From Palleronia salina (GTDB taxonomy: Bacteria > Pseudomonadota > Alphaproteobacteria > Rhodobacterales > Rhodobacteraceae), in the NCBI RefSeq assembly GCF_900141995.1, contig NZ_FQZA01000001.1:472392-536391 (forward strand): a DNA stretch of 64,000 nt, in the 5' to 3' direction. The translations under genes and the position numbers were made by a program. This document shows, one piece after another, positions 38,039-47,680 of the stretch (the first letter of the stretch is position 1; the number at the start of each line of letters is the position of its first letter). Below the pieces are notes generated by a model. It saw only the letters and a program-made list of their open reading frames with translations. It searched no databases and was not told the origin of the DNA.

Positions 38039-39463
38039 TTAATTTTTTCCCAGCGATTTCAGCAGGAGATCCAGTTTCTCGCCCTGTGGGGACACTTTGC
38101 GCACCGGCGCGGTCTTGACGGCGTTGTAGTAGGCAGAGGGATCATAGGTGACCACGGGCAGGTTCAGGTGCTCGACCGTCAACAATCCCATGGACGACAG
38201 CAACTGGTACGAGGCGCGGATCTCGGCGATGCGGCTCGAGATCAGGTTCGCGCGGGCATCCTGGAGGTCCTGTTCGGCGTCGAGCACGTCCAGCGTGGTG
38301 CGCGTGCCGAAGCGGACTTCTTCCTGGACCGACCGGAACGCGAGGGTCGCGGCCCGCACCTCGAGCTGGCTGGCCTGGATCCGCGCCCGCGACACCGTGA
38401 GCTGCGCCCAGGCCTGCGCCACCCGCTGGAGCACGTCGTCGGTGGTGATGTGCAGGTCGGCGCGGGTCTCGTCGCGGTTGGCCACCGCCTGGCGATACAG
38501 CGACGACAGCTGGCCGCCGCGGTAGATCGGACCGGTCATGGTGACGCCGACCGAGGCCTGCTCTCCGAACTCGTCGGCGACCGAGACCCGCGCGTTGGCG
38601 GAAATCGACGGCTTCATCGCCGCTTCGGCCCGCAGGACGTTCAGATCGCCCACCGTCACCAGGCGCATCTGCTGGCGGATCAGCGGGTGCGACCGCCGCG
38701 CCACGCGCTGCGCGGCGTCCAGCGACCCGGCGGCCGGCGCGGGGGCCGAGACATCCTGCAGCTGGCCCGGCTGGCGGCCCACGAAACGCACGAAATCGGC
38801 GCGCGCCTGTTCCAGGTCACCCCGCGCCAGGGCGAGGTTCGACCGCGCCGAGGCCAGGGCCGCCTCGGCCACCGCCACGTCCGTGCGGGTCACTTCGCCC
38901 ACTTCGAAACGGTCCTGCGCCGCGCGCAGCTGCTCGGAAATCAGCTGAACGTTGCTCTGGCGCAGGTTCACGAAGGCGATCGCCTCGCGCACGCCCAGAT
39001 AGGCCAACACGCCGTTCAGCAGCACCTGTTGCTCGGCGTTGATCAGGCCCTGCCGCGTGGCCAGCACCAGCTCGCGCGCCACGTCGCCGCGCAGCCGGGT
39101 GGCGCCGCCATCCCACAACAGAAGGTTCGCGCTGATCCCGATGGAGGTCGAGGTCTCGGCGGTATTCTCGATCCGCTGGGGGCCGGTCGCGGTGTTCACT
39201 GTGCGATCGTTGGGAAACTGCCAGGTCCGCGTGATCGACGCGGTGTAGTCGATGATCGGGCGCAGGGCGGCCAGCGCCTGGGCCACGTCCTCGTCCGCGG
39301 CGCGCAGGGCGGCGGCGTTCTTGTCGATGAGCCCGGCATTGCGGTAGGCCGACACCAGCGCATCGGCCAGCGTCTCGGCCTGCACGGGCAGCGCGGTGCC
39401 CAGCGCCAACAGGGCGGCGGCGCTCAGGCGGCGCGCGGAGCGGAACAGGTTCGTGACGATCAT
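38039..39463 (-). CDS. tolC: TolC family outer-membrane channel
   Basis: The 474-residue protein has a signal peptide (cleaved near VQAE, about residue 29) and the TolC internal duplication, with paired long coiled-coil helices and beta-strand segments. Motifs include SANLLLWDGG in the first half and GPIYRGGQLSS in the second, the two equivalent strands. It forms the trimeric outer-membrane exit duct for type I secretion or RND pumps, and could serve the channel-less RND operon at 2.3-7.2 kb. The ATG at 39463 overlaps the pcm stop (ATGA), pointing to translational coupling. Confidence 0.93.
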   Translation of the reverse strand: MIVTNLFRSARRLSAAALLALGTALPVQAETLADALVSAYRNAGLIDKNAAALRAADEDVAQALAALRPIIDYTASITRTWQFPNDRTVNTATGPQRIENTAETSTSIGISANLLLWDGGATRLRGDVARELVLATRQGLINAEQQVLLNGVLAYLGVREAIAFVNLRQSNVQLISEQLRAAQDRFEVGEVTRTDVAVAEAALASARSNLALARGDLEQARADFVRFVGRQPGQLQDVSAPAPAAGSLDAAQRVARRSHPLIRQQMRLVTVGDLNVLRAEAAMKPSISANARVSVADEFGEQASVGVTMTGPIYRGGQLSSLYRQAVANRDETRADLHITTDDVLQRVAQAWAQLTVSRARIQASQLEVRAATLAFRSVQEEVRFGTRTTLDVLDAEQDLQDARANLISSRIAEIRASYQLLSSMGLLTVEHLNLPVVTYDPSAYYNAVKTAPVRKVSPQGEKLDLLLKSLGKN

Positions 39464-40113
39464 AGCGCAAAGCTCCGTTTGGCGGCAAAACCCGGCAGAA
39501 CGGGTGCGGTGGCGTTGAAAGCGTAACGCCAGTTCATCCGGCCGTCGATCTTGTGGCCGATACGGCAAGTGCCGTTGGCCCGTTCCATGAAGATGCAGCC
39601 GATGCGCCCGCCTTCGGCCAACTGGTCGATGATGGTATCGGGCACCTGCTCGACCCCGCCCTGCGCCAGGATCACGTCGAAGGGCGCGTATTCCGGGGCG
39701 CCCTCGGCCAGCGCGCCCTCGTTCACGGTGGCGTTGTCGATGCCGACCTCGACCAGCGCCGCCTGCGCCTCGGAGACGTGGGCCGGCTCGGATTCGACGG
39801 CGACCACGGCCTGCGACAGCCGCGCCAGGATCGCGGCCGAGTAACCCATGCCGGTGCCCAGGTCGAGCACCAGGTCCTGGGGCGTGATATCCAGCGCGTC
39901 CAGCAGCTTGGCCAGGATGCGCGGGTCCATGATGACCCGGCCTTGGCCCAGCGGAAGATGCTCGCCCGAATAGGCGGCCTCGCGCAGGGCCTGGGGCACG
40001 AACAACTCGCGCGGGACATTCAGCATGGCGTCGATGATGGGAAATTCGGTCACGTCCGACGGGCGAATCTGGGTGTCGACCATCATGCGCCTGCGCTGAG
40101 TGTAATCTGCCAT
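39460..40113 (-). CDS. pcm: Protein-L-isoaspartate O-methyltransferase-like protein
   Basis: The 217-residue SAM methyltransferase has motif I VLDLGTGMGYSAAILARL (about residues 82-99) and a following acidic residue in VAVESEP. It fits the Pcm family, which marks damaged isoaspartyl residues for repair. The C-terminal region (GCIFMERANGTCRIG) differs from the classic Pcm substrate loop, so the activity may have changed. It is coupled to tolC by a 4-base overlap, a conserved alphaproteobacterial pairing. Confidence 0.85.
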   Translation of the reverse strand: MADYTQRRRMMVDTQIRPSDVTEFPIIDAMLNVPRELFVPQALREAAYSGEHLPLGQGRVIMDPRILAKLLDALDITPQDLVLDLGTGMGYSAAILARLSQAVVAVESEPAHVSEAQAALVEVGIDNATVNEGALAEGAPEYAPFDVILAQGGVEQVPDTIIDQLAEGGRIGCIFMERANGTCRIGHKIDGRMNWRYAFNATAPVLPGFAAKRSFAL

Positions 40114-40205
40114 CGTACTCGACCGTTACGTTCGTTCATCCGTCTTCAAGGCTTGCCACAGCCTCCCCGGCTGGGCAACGCCGGATAGGGGCGCGCTGGC
40201 CAGAA

Positions 40206-41258
40206 TCACTCGGGGATCAGCAGTGATGCATCACCGTAGCTGAAGAAACGGTAATCGTTCGCGATCGCGTGATCGTAGACGCGACGGATCCGGTCCGCCC
40301 CAAGGAAGGCCGAAACCAGCATCATCAGGGTGGATTTCGGCAGGTGGAAATTCGTCACCAGCGCGTCGGCCATCCGGAAGTCGAAGCCGGGCGTGATGAA
40401 GATGTCGGTGTCCCCCGACCACGCCGCGATCTCGCCCCGGCCCGTGGCCGCCGTCTCGATGAGCCGCAGCGCGGTGGTGCCCACGGGAATGACCCGGTTG
40501 CCCCGGGCACGCGTCGCCATCATCGCGTCGGCCGCGCCTTGCGACACCTCGCCCCACTCCGCGTGCATCTTGTGCTCGCTCACGTCATCGACCTTGACCG
40601 GCAGGAAGGTCCCGGCCCCGACATGCAGGGTGACATAGGCGATCTCGATCCCGCGCGCGGCCAGCCGTTCCATCAGGAACGGATCGAAATGCAGCGAGGC
40701 GGTGGGCGCCGCGACGGCGCCGCTGCGGGCCGCCCAGATGGTCTGGTAATCTTCGTGATCCTGGGCATCGGCGGGCCGCTTGGCCGCGATATAGGGCGGC
40801 AGCGGCATGGCACCGGCCTGCGCCAGCGCCGCGTCGAAATCGTCGCCCGCGAGGTTGAACCGCAGGTGCGCGGTGCCGTCGGACCGCCCCTCGACGACGG
40901 CCGACAATTGGTCCGAGAAGACGACGACCTCGCCGTCCCGCACCTTCTTCAGGGGCTTCAGCAGGGCGGACCATGTGCCGTCGGCGCGCGGCTCGAGCAG
41001 GGTGGCCTCGATCCGGGCGGTGGTCTCGCCCTCGGCGCCGTGGCGGGTCCGCTGCCCCGACAAACGCGCCGGGATCACCTTGGTGTCGTTCAGCACCAGC
41101 AGGTCGCCGGGCGCCAGCCAGTCGGGCAGATCGCGCACCACGGCATCGTCGATGCGGTCGCCGCGCGCCACCAGCATCCGCGCGGACGACCGGGGCCGCG
41201 CCGGGCGCACCGCGATCCGGTCCTCGGGCAGGTCGAAATCGAACTCCGACAAGCGCAT
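40206..41258 (-). CDS. queA: S-adenosylmethionine:tRNA ribosyltransferase-isomerase
   Basis: QueA transfers and isomerises the ribosyl group of SAM onto preQ1 in tRNA to give epoxyqueuosine. The 350-residue length is typical. It begins [20 protein letters not shown] and includes [11 protein letters not shown] and [17 protein letters not shown], both family signatures. It follows the AsmA-like gene by 16 bases on the same strand and may be cotranscribed with it. Confidence 0.96.
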   Translation of the reverse strand: MRLSEFDFDLPEDRIAVRPARPRSSARMLVARGDRIDDAVVRDLPDWLAPGDLLVLNDTKVIPARLSGQRTRHGAEGETTARIEATLLEPRADGTWSALLKPLKKVRDGEVVVFSDQLSAVVEGRSDGTAHLRFNLAGDDFDAALAQAGAMPLPPYIAAKRPADAQDHEDYQTIWAARSGAVAAPTASLHFDPFLMERLAARGIEIAYVTLHVGAGTFLPVKVDDVSEHKMHAEWGEVSQGAADAMMATRARGNRVIPVGTTALRLIETAATGRGEIAAWSGDTDIFITPGFDFRMADALVTNFHLPKSTLMMLVSAFLGADRIRRVYDHAIANDYRFFSYGDASLLIPE

Positions 41259-41274
41259 CGAATTCTCCTCGAAC

Positions 41275-44200
41275 TCAGTTGGCGCGCGCGGCGGGACGCT
41301 CCGGCGGCGCGCGGCGGAAGATCTCGCGGAACATGCCCGGCGTGAAGATCGACAGCGGGTTCACCCCCACAGACGGGTCGCGCACGGGTCCGCGCAGGGT
41401 GAAGTTCACGCCGAACAGCCCCTCGCCGCGCCGGGTAAACACCTCGCCCACCCGGTTCAAGAGATAGACGGGCGACAGCACGCCCTGCATGTCCATGACC
41501 CGCGCCCTGGGGTCGTAGAGGCCGTCCATGGACAGGCCAAGCGCGTTGCCCGTGGCCGACGACCGGTAGAGCGTGATGCGCGAGGGCGACAGCCGGAACT
41601 CGGCGCTGACCTCCTCGAAGGGGATGCCCTGGCCGTTCAGCTGTTCGAGCAGGCCCACGACCGACACCGCCGACAGAAGCTCGGCCAGCGCGGGGGCGTT
41701 GCGCAGCTGCGGGCCACGCACCCTCAGCGTGCCGTCGTATTCGCCGCGTTGCCCGGTGGGCCGCAGGATCAGGTCCATCGTCCCGCCGCGCACGTCGCGG
41801 AACAGGCCCGCATCGCGCAGAACCGCGCCCGCGTCATTGGCCTGCACCCGGATCGCCGGGCCGCGCGCGGTGCCCGCAAGGGTGCCCGCCACCCGGACGC
41901 CACCGTTCAGCGCGCCCCGGAACCCGCCGGCCAGTGCCCGGCCGGGGTCGAGATCCATGGCGAAGCCGTTCAGGGCCAGGGTGTCGGTCACCACCAGCCG
42001 GTCGAGCCGCAGGCTGACCGGCCCGCGCGGAGCAGCACTGCCACCGCCGCCCGAGCCCAGGTTCGCGCGGCGGATGTCGATCTCGCCCCCCGTCACGCGG
42101 ATCGCGGGGGGCTCTCCCTGCCCCTGCGCGGTCACCGTCACCGCGCCGTCCAGCCAACCGCCCAGCCGCACGCGCGACAGCTCCAGCGCCTCGAAGCGCG
42201 GACCGGGCGCCAGCCGCACCCTGCCCTGCGCCGACAGGCCGGGCGCGCTCAGCGACAGCTGCTCGACCCGCGGGGTGTCGCCAAGGTCCATCGTCAGGTC
42301 GAAATCCGCGGGCGTGCCGGCGGGCTTGGACCACGCCACCGCGCCGATGCTCAGGCCCGCGCCAACCAGGTCCGACGCCAGCCGCAGGCGTGGCGGGGCT
42401 CCGGGGGCGAGGTCTATGGCCAGGTCCGCGCGGGTCCGGCCCGACAGCAACCCGTCGGGCAGGCTGACGCCGAAGCGGCGCAGGCTCTCCGGGCCCAGCG
42501 TCACCTGCCCCGCGACTTCGCCCTGCCCCCGGTCCTCGCCCGCCAGCGACAGCTGCCAGGCTCCGTCGAAGGGCACGCCGTCCAGCGTCGCCTGCCCGCC
42601 GGCCCGCAGAACCATGTCCTCGAGCGTCAGCGCCAGGCTGTCGGCGGTCAGGGACCGGCCCGGCACGATCCGGTCGGAGGTAAGGTCGCTCAGCGTCGCG
42701 TCCACCGCGAAATCGATATCCTCGGGGCGGTTGCCCTTGCGCAGCAGCAGGTCGATCCGCGCGGTCCCACTGACTTGGCCTTGGGCCAGGTCGGCATCGC
42801 GACCGCTGCGGGACAGCAGGTTGAAGCGCGGGCCGTCCAGCACCGCCAGCAGCGCGGGCAGCGGGCCGTCCGCCCGCAGGGCGATCTCGGCCGGGCTGGG
42901 CTTGATCCGGCCGTCGGGGATGACGAAGGTCGAGCCCGCGATGTCCAGCGCGCCGCGTCCTTCGACCGGCAGGGTTCCGGCGGCCACGTCGATGACCAGC
43001 CGGTGATCCATGATCGACCCGAGGCCCGAGGCATCCTGCACCGGCGGCACGTCGCGCATCACCCGCACCCGCGCCTCGTCGAAAACGAAGGTCAGGTTCA
43101 GCTGTGGCTTCTCGTCCCCGGGTCCATAGCGCAGGGCCGCGTCGACATTGCGGGCGGTGGCGGCCTGGATGTTGTCCACCAGCCATTGCCGCGCCTTCGG
43201 CGAGATCGGGCGCGGCCACAGCCGCAGCAGCGCGTCGATCCCCAGGCTCTGCGCCTGTCCGTCGACGGAGACGCGCCAGCCGTCGGCACCCGGCGCCGCG
43301 CGCCCCGACAGCATCAGGTCGCGACCGGGCGCGCCACCCATGTCGGGCAGCGCGATCTGGCCGAACTCGGCCACAAATGGGTTGAGGCGCAGGCGCATGT
43401 CGATCTGCCCACGGCTGAGCGACAGGGGGGCGTCGAAAAGCTCGGGCGCGCCCAGGTCCAACGCGTCCACGGTCATCTGCGCCACCAGCGCGCGGGGGAA
43501 GCCGTCGGGCCCGATATCGGCAAGGTCGGCGTGGCCGGTCAGCGTGCCCGATCCCAGGGCGCCGTCGGCCGAGACCTGCGAAAACCGCAGACGGCCCGCC
43601 GCCGGATCGAAGGTGAAATAGGCCTGCGCCCGGTCGAAGGACAGCGGCTGCGCGCCCGCCCTCGGCGCGAGCCGGCCAGCGCCGATATCCAGCGTGCCGG
43701 CCAGGTCCTCCAAAGCGCCCTCGCCATCGACCGACAGGCGCAGCGCGCCGGACAGCGGCGCCTCGAGCACCCCGAGAAAACTGAGCGCCGGGCTTTGCAG
43801 CGCGATATCGCGGGCCTGGACGTTCGACAGCCGCAGCGAGGCCGTCGCGCCGCCCGCTTCCGGCAGGGCGGTCGCGCTGATCTCGACCCGGCCGAGGCTG
43901 TCCGTGCCGTTGAAGATGTCGGCCGACAGCGTGCCGCCCAGTCCCTCCGCGTCACGGGCCAGCCGCGCCCCGGCATCGGTCAACTGCCACACGCGCGCGG
44001 TGCGGGCATCCTCGACGCTGATCGTCGCGGCCTCGAGCTCGACCCGGTCCACCCGGTCCAGCGGCGCGCGATCCAGTGCGGCGTCCAGCGCGGCCAGGAC
44101 ACCGGCCAACCCGCCGCCCAGTTGCACGCCGCCACCTCCGAAGGCGATCTGGAACGCGCCCTGGCGGTCGCGGCGCAGGGTCACCGTCACGCCCGAGACG

Positions 44201-44619
44201 CGCAGCCCGCGGGGCGCCAGCCGCCCGCGCAGCGCGGCGCCCGGGTCGAAGGCCAGCCCGATACGCGCGATCTGCGCCAGCTGCTGGCCCGCATCCGTGG
44301 CCAGCTGCGCCTCGGTGATCCAGACCCGCGGCACCGCGCGCCGGTCCAGCCCGACCTCGATCCCGCCGATCTCCAGCCGGGTCTGCGGCAGCGCGCGGGC
44401 CACGCGCGTTTCGACCGCGCGCGCGACGCTGTCGGGCAGCGTGAGGCGCGCCTCGCTCAACGCCAGGGCGAAGACGAGGAAGACCGCCATGATGGACAGG
44501 GCCGCGACCCAGCCCCAGGCCACGGCGTGAGCGCGGCGGGCATGCGACCGCCAGCGCTTGGGCGGCCTGGGCGGCTTGGGGCCGCCGGGCGCTGTCGGAT
44601 CGGCCGCGGGGTCGGTCAT
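41275..44619 (-). CDS. Giant AsmA/YhdP-like envelope protein
   Basis: The 1114-residue protein has a short proline-rich basic cytoplasmic start, one membrane span (about residues 35-57) and a very long periplasmic part of repeated beta-strand segments (DUF3971/AsmA-like C-terminal region). Such proteins span the periplasm as lipid-conducting grooves between inner and outer membranes. The ATG at 44619 was preferred to a TTG 18 bases upstream. Subfamily assignment (YhdP rather than AsmA or TamB) rests on length and single N-terminal anchor. Confidence 0.85.
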   Translation of the reverse strand: MTDPAADPTAPGGPKPPRPPKRWRSHARRAHAVAWGWVAALSIMAVFLVFALALSEARLTLPDSVARAVETRVARALPQTRLEIGGIEVGLDRRAVPRVWITEAQLATDAGQQLAQIARIGLAFDPGAALRGRLAPRGLRVSGVTVTLRRDRQGAFQIAFGGGGVQLGGGLAGVLAALDAALDRAPLDRVDRVELEAATISVEDARTARVWQLTDAGARLARDAEGLGGTLSADIFNGTDSLGRVEISATALPEAGGATASLRLSNVQARDIALQSPALSFLGVLEAPLSGALRLSVDGEGALEDLAGTLDIGAGRLAPRAGAQPLSFDRAQAYFTFDPAAGRLRFSQVSADGALGSGTLTGHADLADIGPDGFPRALVAQMTVDALDLGAPELFDAPLSLSRGQIDMRLRLNPFVAEFGQIALPDMGGAPGRDLMLSGRAAPGADGWRVSVDGQAQSLGIDALLRLWPRPISPKARQWLVDNIQAATARNVDAALRYGPGDEKPQLNLTFVFDEARVRVMRDVPPVQDASGLGSIMDHRLVIDVAAGTLPVEGRGALDIAGSTFVIPDGRIKPSPAEIALRADGPLPALLAVLDGPRFNLLSRSGRDADLAQGQVSGTARIDLLLRKGNRPEDIDFAVDATLSDLTSDRIVPGRSLTADSLALTLEDMVLRAGGQATLDGVPFDGAWQLSLAGEDRGQGEVAGQVTLGPESLRRFGVSLPDGLLSGRTRADLAIDLAPGAPPRLRLASDLVGAGLSIGAVAWSKPAGTPADFDLTMDLGDTPRVEQLSLSAPGLSAQGRVRLAPGPRFEALELSRVRLGGWLDGAVTVTAQGQGEPPAIRVTGGEIDIRRANLGSGGGGSAAPRGPVSLRLDRLVVTDTLALNGFAMDLDPGRALAGGFRGALNGGVRVAGTLAGTARGPAIRVQANDAGAVLRDAGLFRDVRGGTMDLILRPTGQRGEYDGTLRVRGPQLRNAPALAELLSAVSVVGLLEQLNGQGIPFEEVSAEFRLSPSRITLYRSSATGNALGLSMDGLYDPRARVMDMQGVLSPVYLLNRVGEVFTRRGEGLFGVNFTLRGPVRDPSVGVNPLSIFTPGMFREIFRRAPPERPAARAN

Positions 44620-44689
44620 GTGGACTTTATTTCCCAACCCGCGCGGTCACGCCAGCCGGTTTCCCGGTGACGCCGATCACGAACCCGCG

Positions 44690-44950
44690 CTACCCGGCGA
44701 CGGCGATGCCCAGGATCTTGCCGAGGCCGTTGTCGCTGACGGTCTGGAAATCGATGGTCACGGTGTCGCCGGCCACCAGCCCCACGGGCGCGGTCGCGCC
44801 GCCATCCTCGAGCGACCAGACGGACCTGTCGTCCAGGACGATCACCTGTGCCATCCGGTCGAAGGCCAGGACGGTGCCCGTCACCGTGTCGGCGAAAGCG
44901 GGGGCTGCGAACAGGGCGGCGGAGAGGGAGAGAAGACCGATACGGGTCAT
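44690..44950 (-). CDS. Small periplasmic protein, DUF1344-like
   Basis: The 86-residue product has a signal peptide ending AFADT (about residue 20). A small beta domain of TVTGTVLAFDRMAQVIVLDDRSVWSL type follows, resembling DUF1344, whose function is unknown. The ATG at 44950 is set by the signal peptide. It lies 70 bases upstream of the AsmA-like gene on the same strand. Confidence 0.65.
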   Translation of the reverse strand: MTRIGLLSLSAALFAAPAFADTVTGTVLAFDRMAQVIVLDDRSVWSLEDGGATAPVGLVAGDTVTIDFQTVSDNGLGKILGIAVAG

Positions 44951-45124
44951 GGGGGAGTGCCTTGCAAAAAAAGGGCCACGCGAGATTGCGTGCGGCGTAA
45001 ATGGCCCCGCCGTGACCCCACGCAAGATGCCCCTGAAAATAATGTCGTCGGCCGCCGGGCGTTGACCCGACGATGCGCCGGCGTCGCCCCATTCCGACCG
45101 CATTGCGGGGTCACCTGCTTGAGC

Positions 45125-45874
45125 ATGTCCAGTGATCGCCTTGCCCCGCCGCTCATCGCCGTATTCGGCGTCGTCGCCCTTTACGTCGCCGCCAAGGCGC
45201 TGCGCGTCACCTATTTCTACCTCGGGGTAGAGCCTGTGGCCGATGTCCTGCGTGTCGTTTCCATCCTGATCGTGGCCACCTTCGCGCTGGTGATGATCCG
45301 ACCGTCACGGGGCCTGCGGCTGGTCAGGGCGCTGACCGCGCAGGTCGGCCCGAATGCCGCGCGCGTCATACTGGCCGTGCTGCTGCTTCTGAGCGCGATG
45401 GTCAGCACCCTGTCGCAGAGCGTCTCGCCCTGGGTGATGATCGCCGTCTGCCTGCCGCTGCTGGTGCTGTTCGTTCTGCCCGGGCGCGCCATCGCCGGGA
45501 TCGCTCCGTCCAACCCCACGCCGACCCTGCATGAGCTCGGAGAGCGCGGTCGCGCACGGCTTAGGGAGCGCCCCGTGACCCGGGCGGCTCTTTCCGTCCT
45601 GGCCCTGCATCCGTTCGCGCTGGGACTTCCCGTCATCTTCGGGCCAAGGGCGCTTGCCGCGCCGGACTGGGCCGCGATCGTTCCGCTGCCGGCCTTCGCC
45701 GCTTCGTCGCTGACCGCGATGGCTGTGGGAGCCGTCTTCATGGCGGGCGCAGAACCCGGTGCGCGGCTGCGCCTGCTGCCGAAGGTGGCGGGGCCGGCTG
45801 TCGTCATGTTCGGATTGTCGATCTATGCGGTGCACGGGGCGCTGTCGCACACTGTGCCGTGGGTGGCCGCGTAG
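45125..45874 (+). CDS. Multi-span membrane protein, unknown, apparently shortened by an in-frame TAG
   Basis: The 249-residue product has about six to seven hydrophobic spans and basic cytoplasmic loops (RPSRGLRLVR; ERGRARLRERP). No family is recognised. It ends right after the last span (SIYAVHGALSHTVPWVAA). The same reading frame continues past the TAG for 85 codons with coding-like composition, so the protein may originally have had a C-terminal periplasmic domain. It starts 174 bases from the divergent DUF1344-like gene. Confidence 0.65.
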   Translation: MSSDRLAPPLIAVFGVVALYVAAKALRVTYFYLGVEPVADVLRVVSILIVATFALVMIRPSRGLRLVRALTAQVGPNAARVILAVLLLLSAMVSTLSQSVSPWVMIAVCLPLLVLFVLPGRAIAGIAPSNPTPTLHELGERGRARLRERPVTRAALSVLALHPFALGLPVIFGPRALAAPDWAAIVPLPAFAASSLTAMAVGAVFMAGAEPGARLRLLPKVAGPAVVMFGLSIYAVHGALSHTVPWVAA

Positions 45875-46132
45875 ATCGGTGGCAGCGTTCGGACCGATGT
45901 CTTCACGATCGTTGGCGTTGACCCGGATTTCGACGACCGGACGGGCTGCGGGCGGTCGCTCAGGGTCGCCGCGGGCCCGGTCCCGGCGACCATGTGCCGG
46001 GTGCCCTACGGCCTGGTAAAAGCGGCCACGCCGGGCCTCCGGGTGGCGACGACCGGCAAGGGGACGTGGTTCGGACAGGTGCCCGCCACCTCGCGGCTGC
46101 TGCCACCCAAGACGCGGCGATCGGACATCTGA
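45875..46132 (+). pseudogene. In-frame C-terminal continuation of the preceding membrane protein, cut off by TAG
   Basis: This is most of the 314-base stretch with no standard gene. The 85 sense codons between the TAG at 45872 and the TGA at 46130 are in frame with the upstream gene and strongly G/C at third positions. They read as a plausible folded domain with two cysteines: DVFTIVGVDPDF, CGRSLRVAAG, TMCRVPYGL, TPGLRVATTGKGTWFGQ. No good start codon opens this part by itself, so a nonsense mutation or readthrough is more likely than a separate gene. The remaining bases up to 46188 hold only the bcp leader. Confidence 0.5.
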
Positions 46133-46188
46133 CATCGCGCCGCGGCGGCCTATCTGTCCCGATCTGAGACATCGACAGGAGCGACCGA

Positions 46189-46647
46189 ATGAGCCTTCAG
46201 GACCAGAAAGCCCCCGATTTCACCCTGCCCCGCGACGGCGGCGAGACCGTCACGCTGTCGGCCATCGATGGGCCGGTGGTGCTTTACTTCTACCCGCGCG
46301 ACGACACGCCGGGCTGCACGAAAGAGGCCGTGGGCTTCACCGAGGCCGTGGAGGATTTCGCTAGCGCGGGCGTGACCGTGCTGGGCGTGAGCCGCGACAC
46401 CGTGGCCAAGCACGAAAAGTTCCGCGACAAGCACGGGCTGAAGATCGCGCTACTGGCCGACGAAGACGGATCGGTCTGCGAGGATTACGGCGTCTGGGTC
46501 GAGAAGAAGATGTACGGCAAGACGTCGATGGGGATCGAGCGGGCGACCTTCCTGATCGGCGCAGACGGCACGGTGAAGCGTGAATGGCGCAAGGTGAAGG
46601 TGCCGGGCCACGTCGACGAAGTGCTGGAGGCGGCGCGCGCGCTCTAG
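46189..46647 (+). CDS. bcp: Thioredoxin-dependent thiol peroxidase (peroxiredoxin Q/Bcp)
   Basis: The 152-residue peroxiredoxin has the peroxidatic cysteine Cys43 in PRDDTPGCTKE, reducing hydroperoxides with thioredoxin. The resolving cysteine found five residues on in E. coli Bcp is missing (Val48). Cys97 in SVCEDYGVW is the only other candidate, so resolution may be atypical or one-Cys. The DUF455 gene follows 41 bases later on the same strand. Confidence 0.94.
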   Translation: MSLQDQKAPDFTLPRDGGETVTLSAIDGPVVLYFYPRDDTPGCTKEAVGFTEAVEDFASAGVTVLGVSRDTVAKHEKFRDKHGLKIALLADEDGSVCEDYGVWVEKKMYGKTSMGIERATFLIGADGTVKREWRKVKVPGHVDEVLEAARAL

Positions 46648-46688
46648 TCGCGGTTGACGGGGCGGCGGCGTCGGGTCACCCAAGGGCC

Positions 46689-47507
46689 ATGACATCCCTG
46701 ACCCAGATGGCCTGCGAGGTTCTGACCTGCGCCGATGGCCGCGAGAAGACCGCCCTGTCCCACGCCCATGCCGCCCGCTGGCGCGAGATGCGCGCCGAAG
46801 GCGCAGGCCGCGAGGCGGTGGGACGTGGCGCGCCGCCCGACCGTCCCGCCCGTCCCGCGCGGCCCGAACTGGTGGACCCGCGCGACGTGCCCCGCCGCAA
46901 GCCCGGATCGCCCGATGGCCGCATCGCGATGCTGCACGCCGTCGCGCATATCGAGCTGAACGCCGTCGATCTGCACTGGGACATGGTCGCGCGGTTCGGG
47001 CACCTGGATTTCCCGCCCGGCTTCCACGACGACTGGGTGCAGGCGGCGGACGAGGAATCGAAACACTTCAACCTGATCTGCGACTGCCTGGAGGCAATGG
47101 GCAGCCATTACGGCGCCCTGCCCGCCCATGCCGGCATGTGGCGCGCCGCCGAGGACACGATGGACGACATTATGGGTCGGCTGGCGGTGGTGCCCATGGT
47201 GCTGGAGGCGCGGGGGCTCGACGTGACGCCGGGCATGATCGAGATCTTCCGCCGCGCGGGCGCCAAGGACGCCGTCGCCGCGCTCGAGGTCATCTACGGC
47301 GAGGAGGTGACCCACGTGGCCTACGGATCGAAGTGGTTCCACTTCCTCTGCGGGCGCGGGAACCTGGACCCCACGCCGACCTTTCACGACCTCGTCCGGC
47401 GCTATTTCCTCGGCGCGTTGAAGCCGCCCTTCAACGTCGAGAAGCGCGCCGATGCCGGGTTGCCACCGGATTTCTACTGGCCGCTCGCCGAGGGCGCCGA
47501 CCGCTAA
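46689..47507 (+). CDS. Ferritin-like DUF455 protein
   Basis: The 272-residue protein has a four-helix ferritin-like domain with metal ligands visible as HAVAHIELNAVDL, DEESKHF and YGEEVTHVAYG (E-x6-7-H patterns). DUF455 members are suggested to be di-iron proteins, some linked to tRNA-hydroxylase-like enzymes, but the activity is not established. The ATG at 46689 was chosen after bcp. A possible terminator lies 50 bases past the stop. Confidence 0.82.
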   Translation: MTSLTQMACEVLTCADGREKTALSHAHAARWREMRAEGAGREAVGRGAPPDRPARPARPELVDPRDVPRRKPGSPDGRIAMLHAVAHIELNAVDLHWDMVARFGHLDFPPGFHDDWVQAADEESKHFNLICDCLEAMGSHYGALPAHAGMWRAAEDTMDDIMGRLAVVPMVLEARGLDVTPGMIEIFRRAGAKDAVAALEVIYGEEVTHVAYGSKWFHFLCGRGNLDPTPTFHDLVRRYFLGALKPPFNVEKRADAGLPPDFYWPLAEGADR

Positions 47508-47557
47508 CCCCGTGGAAGTCGGCAGATTCTCGCCGATTTCCGGCAGCTTCCGGAACC

Positions 47558-47598
47558 ACCACACAAATGCAGGGCAAAATTGTTGCGGTGTGGTTTTT
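47558..47598 (+). terminator. Possible rho-independent terminator after the DUF455 gene
   Basis: ACCACAC at 47558 pairs with GTGTGGT at 47588 and is followed by a run of five T. The 23-base loop is long, so the call is tentative. Confidence 0.45.
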
Positions 47599-47680
47599 GG
47601 GTTGCTAGGCACCTTGGAAACAATATGACGCCCACGGCAGATCGGGCGCAAATGGCAGACACAGCGGAAGGGACAGCGTT

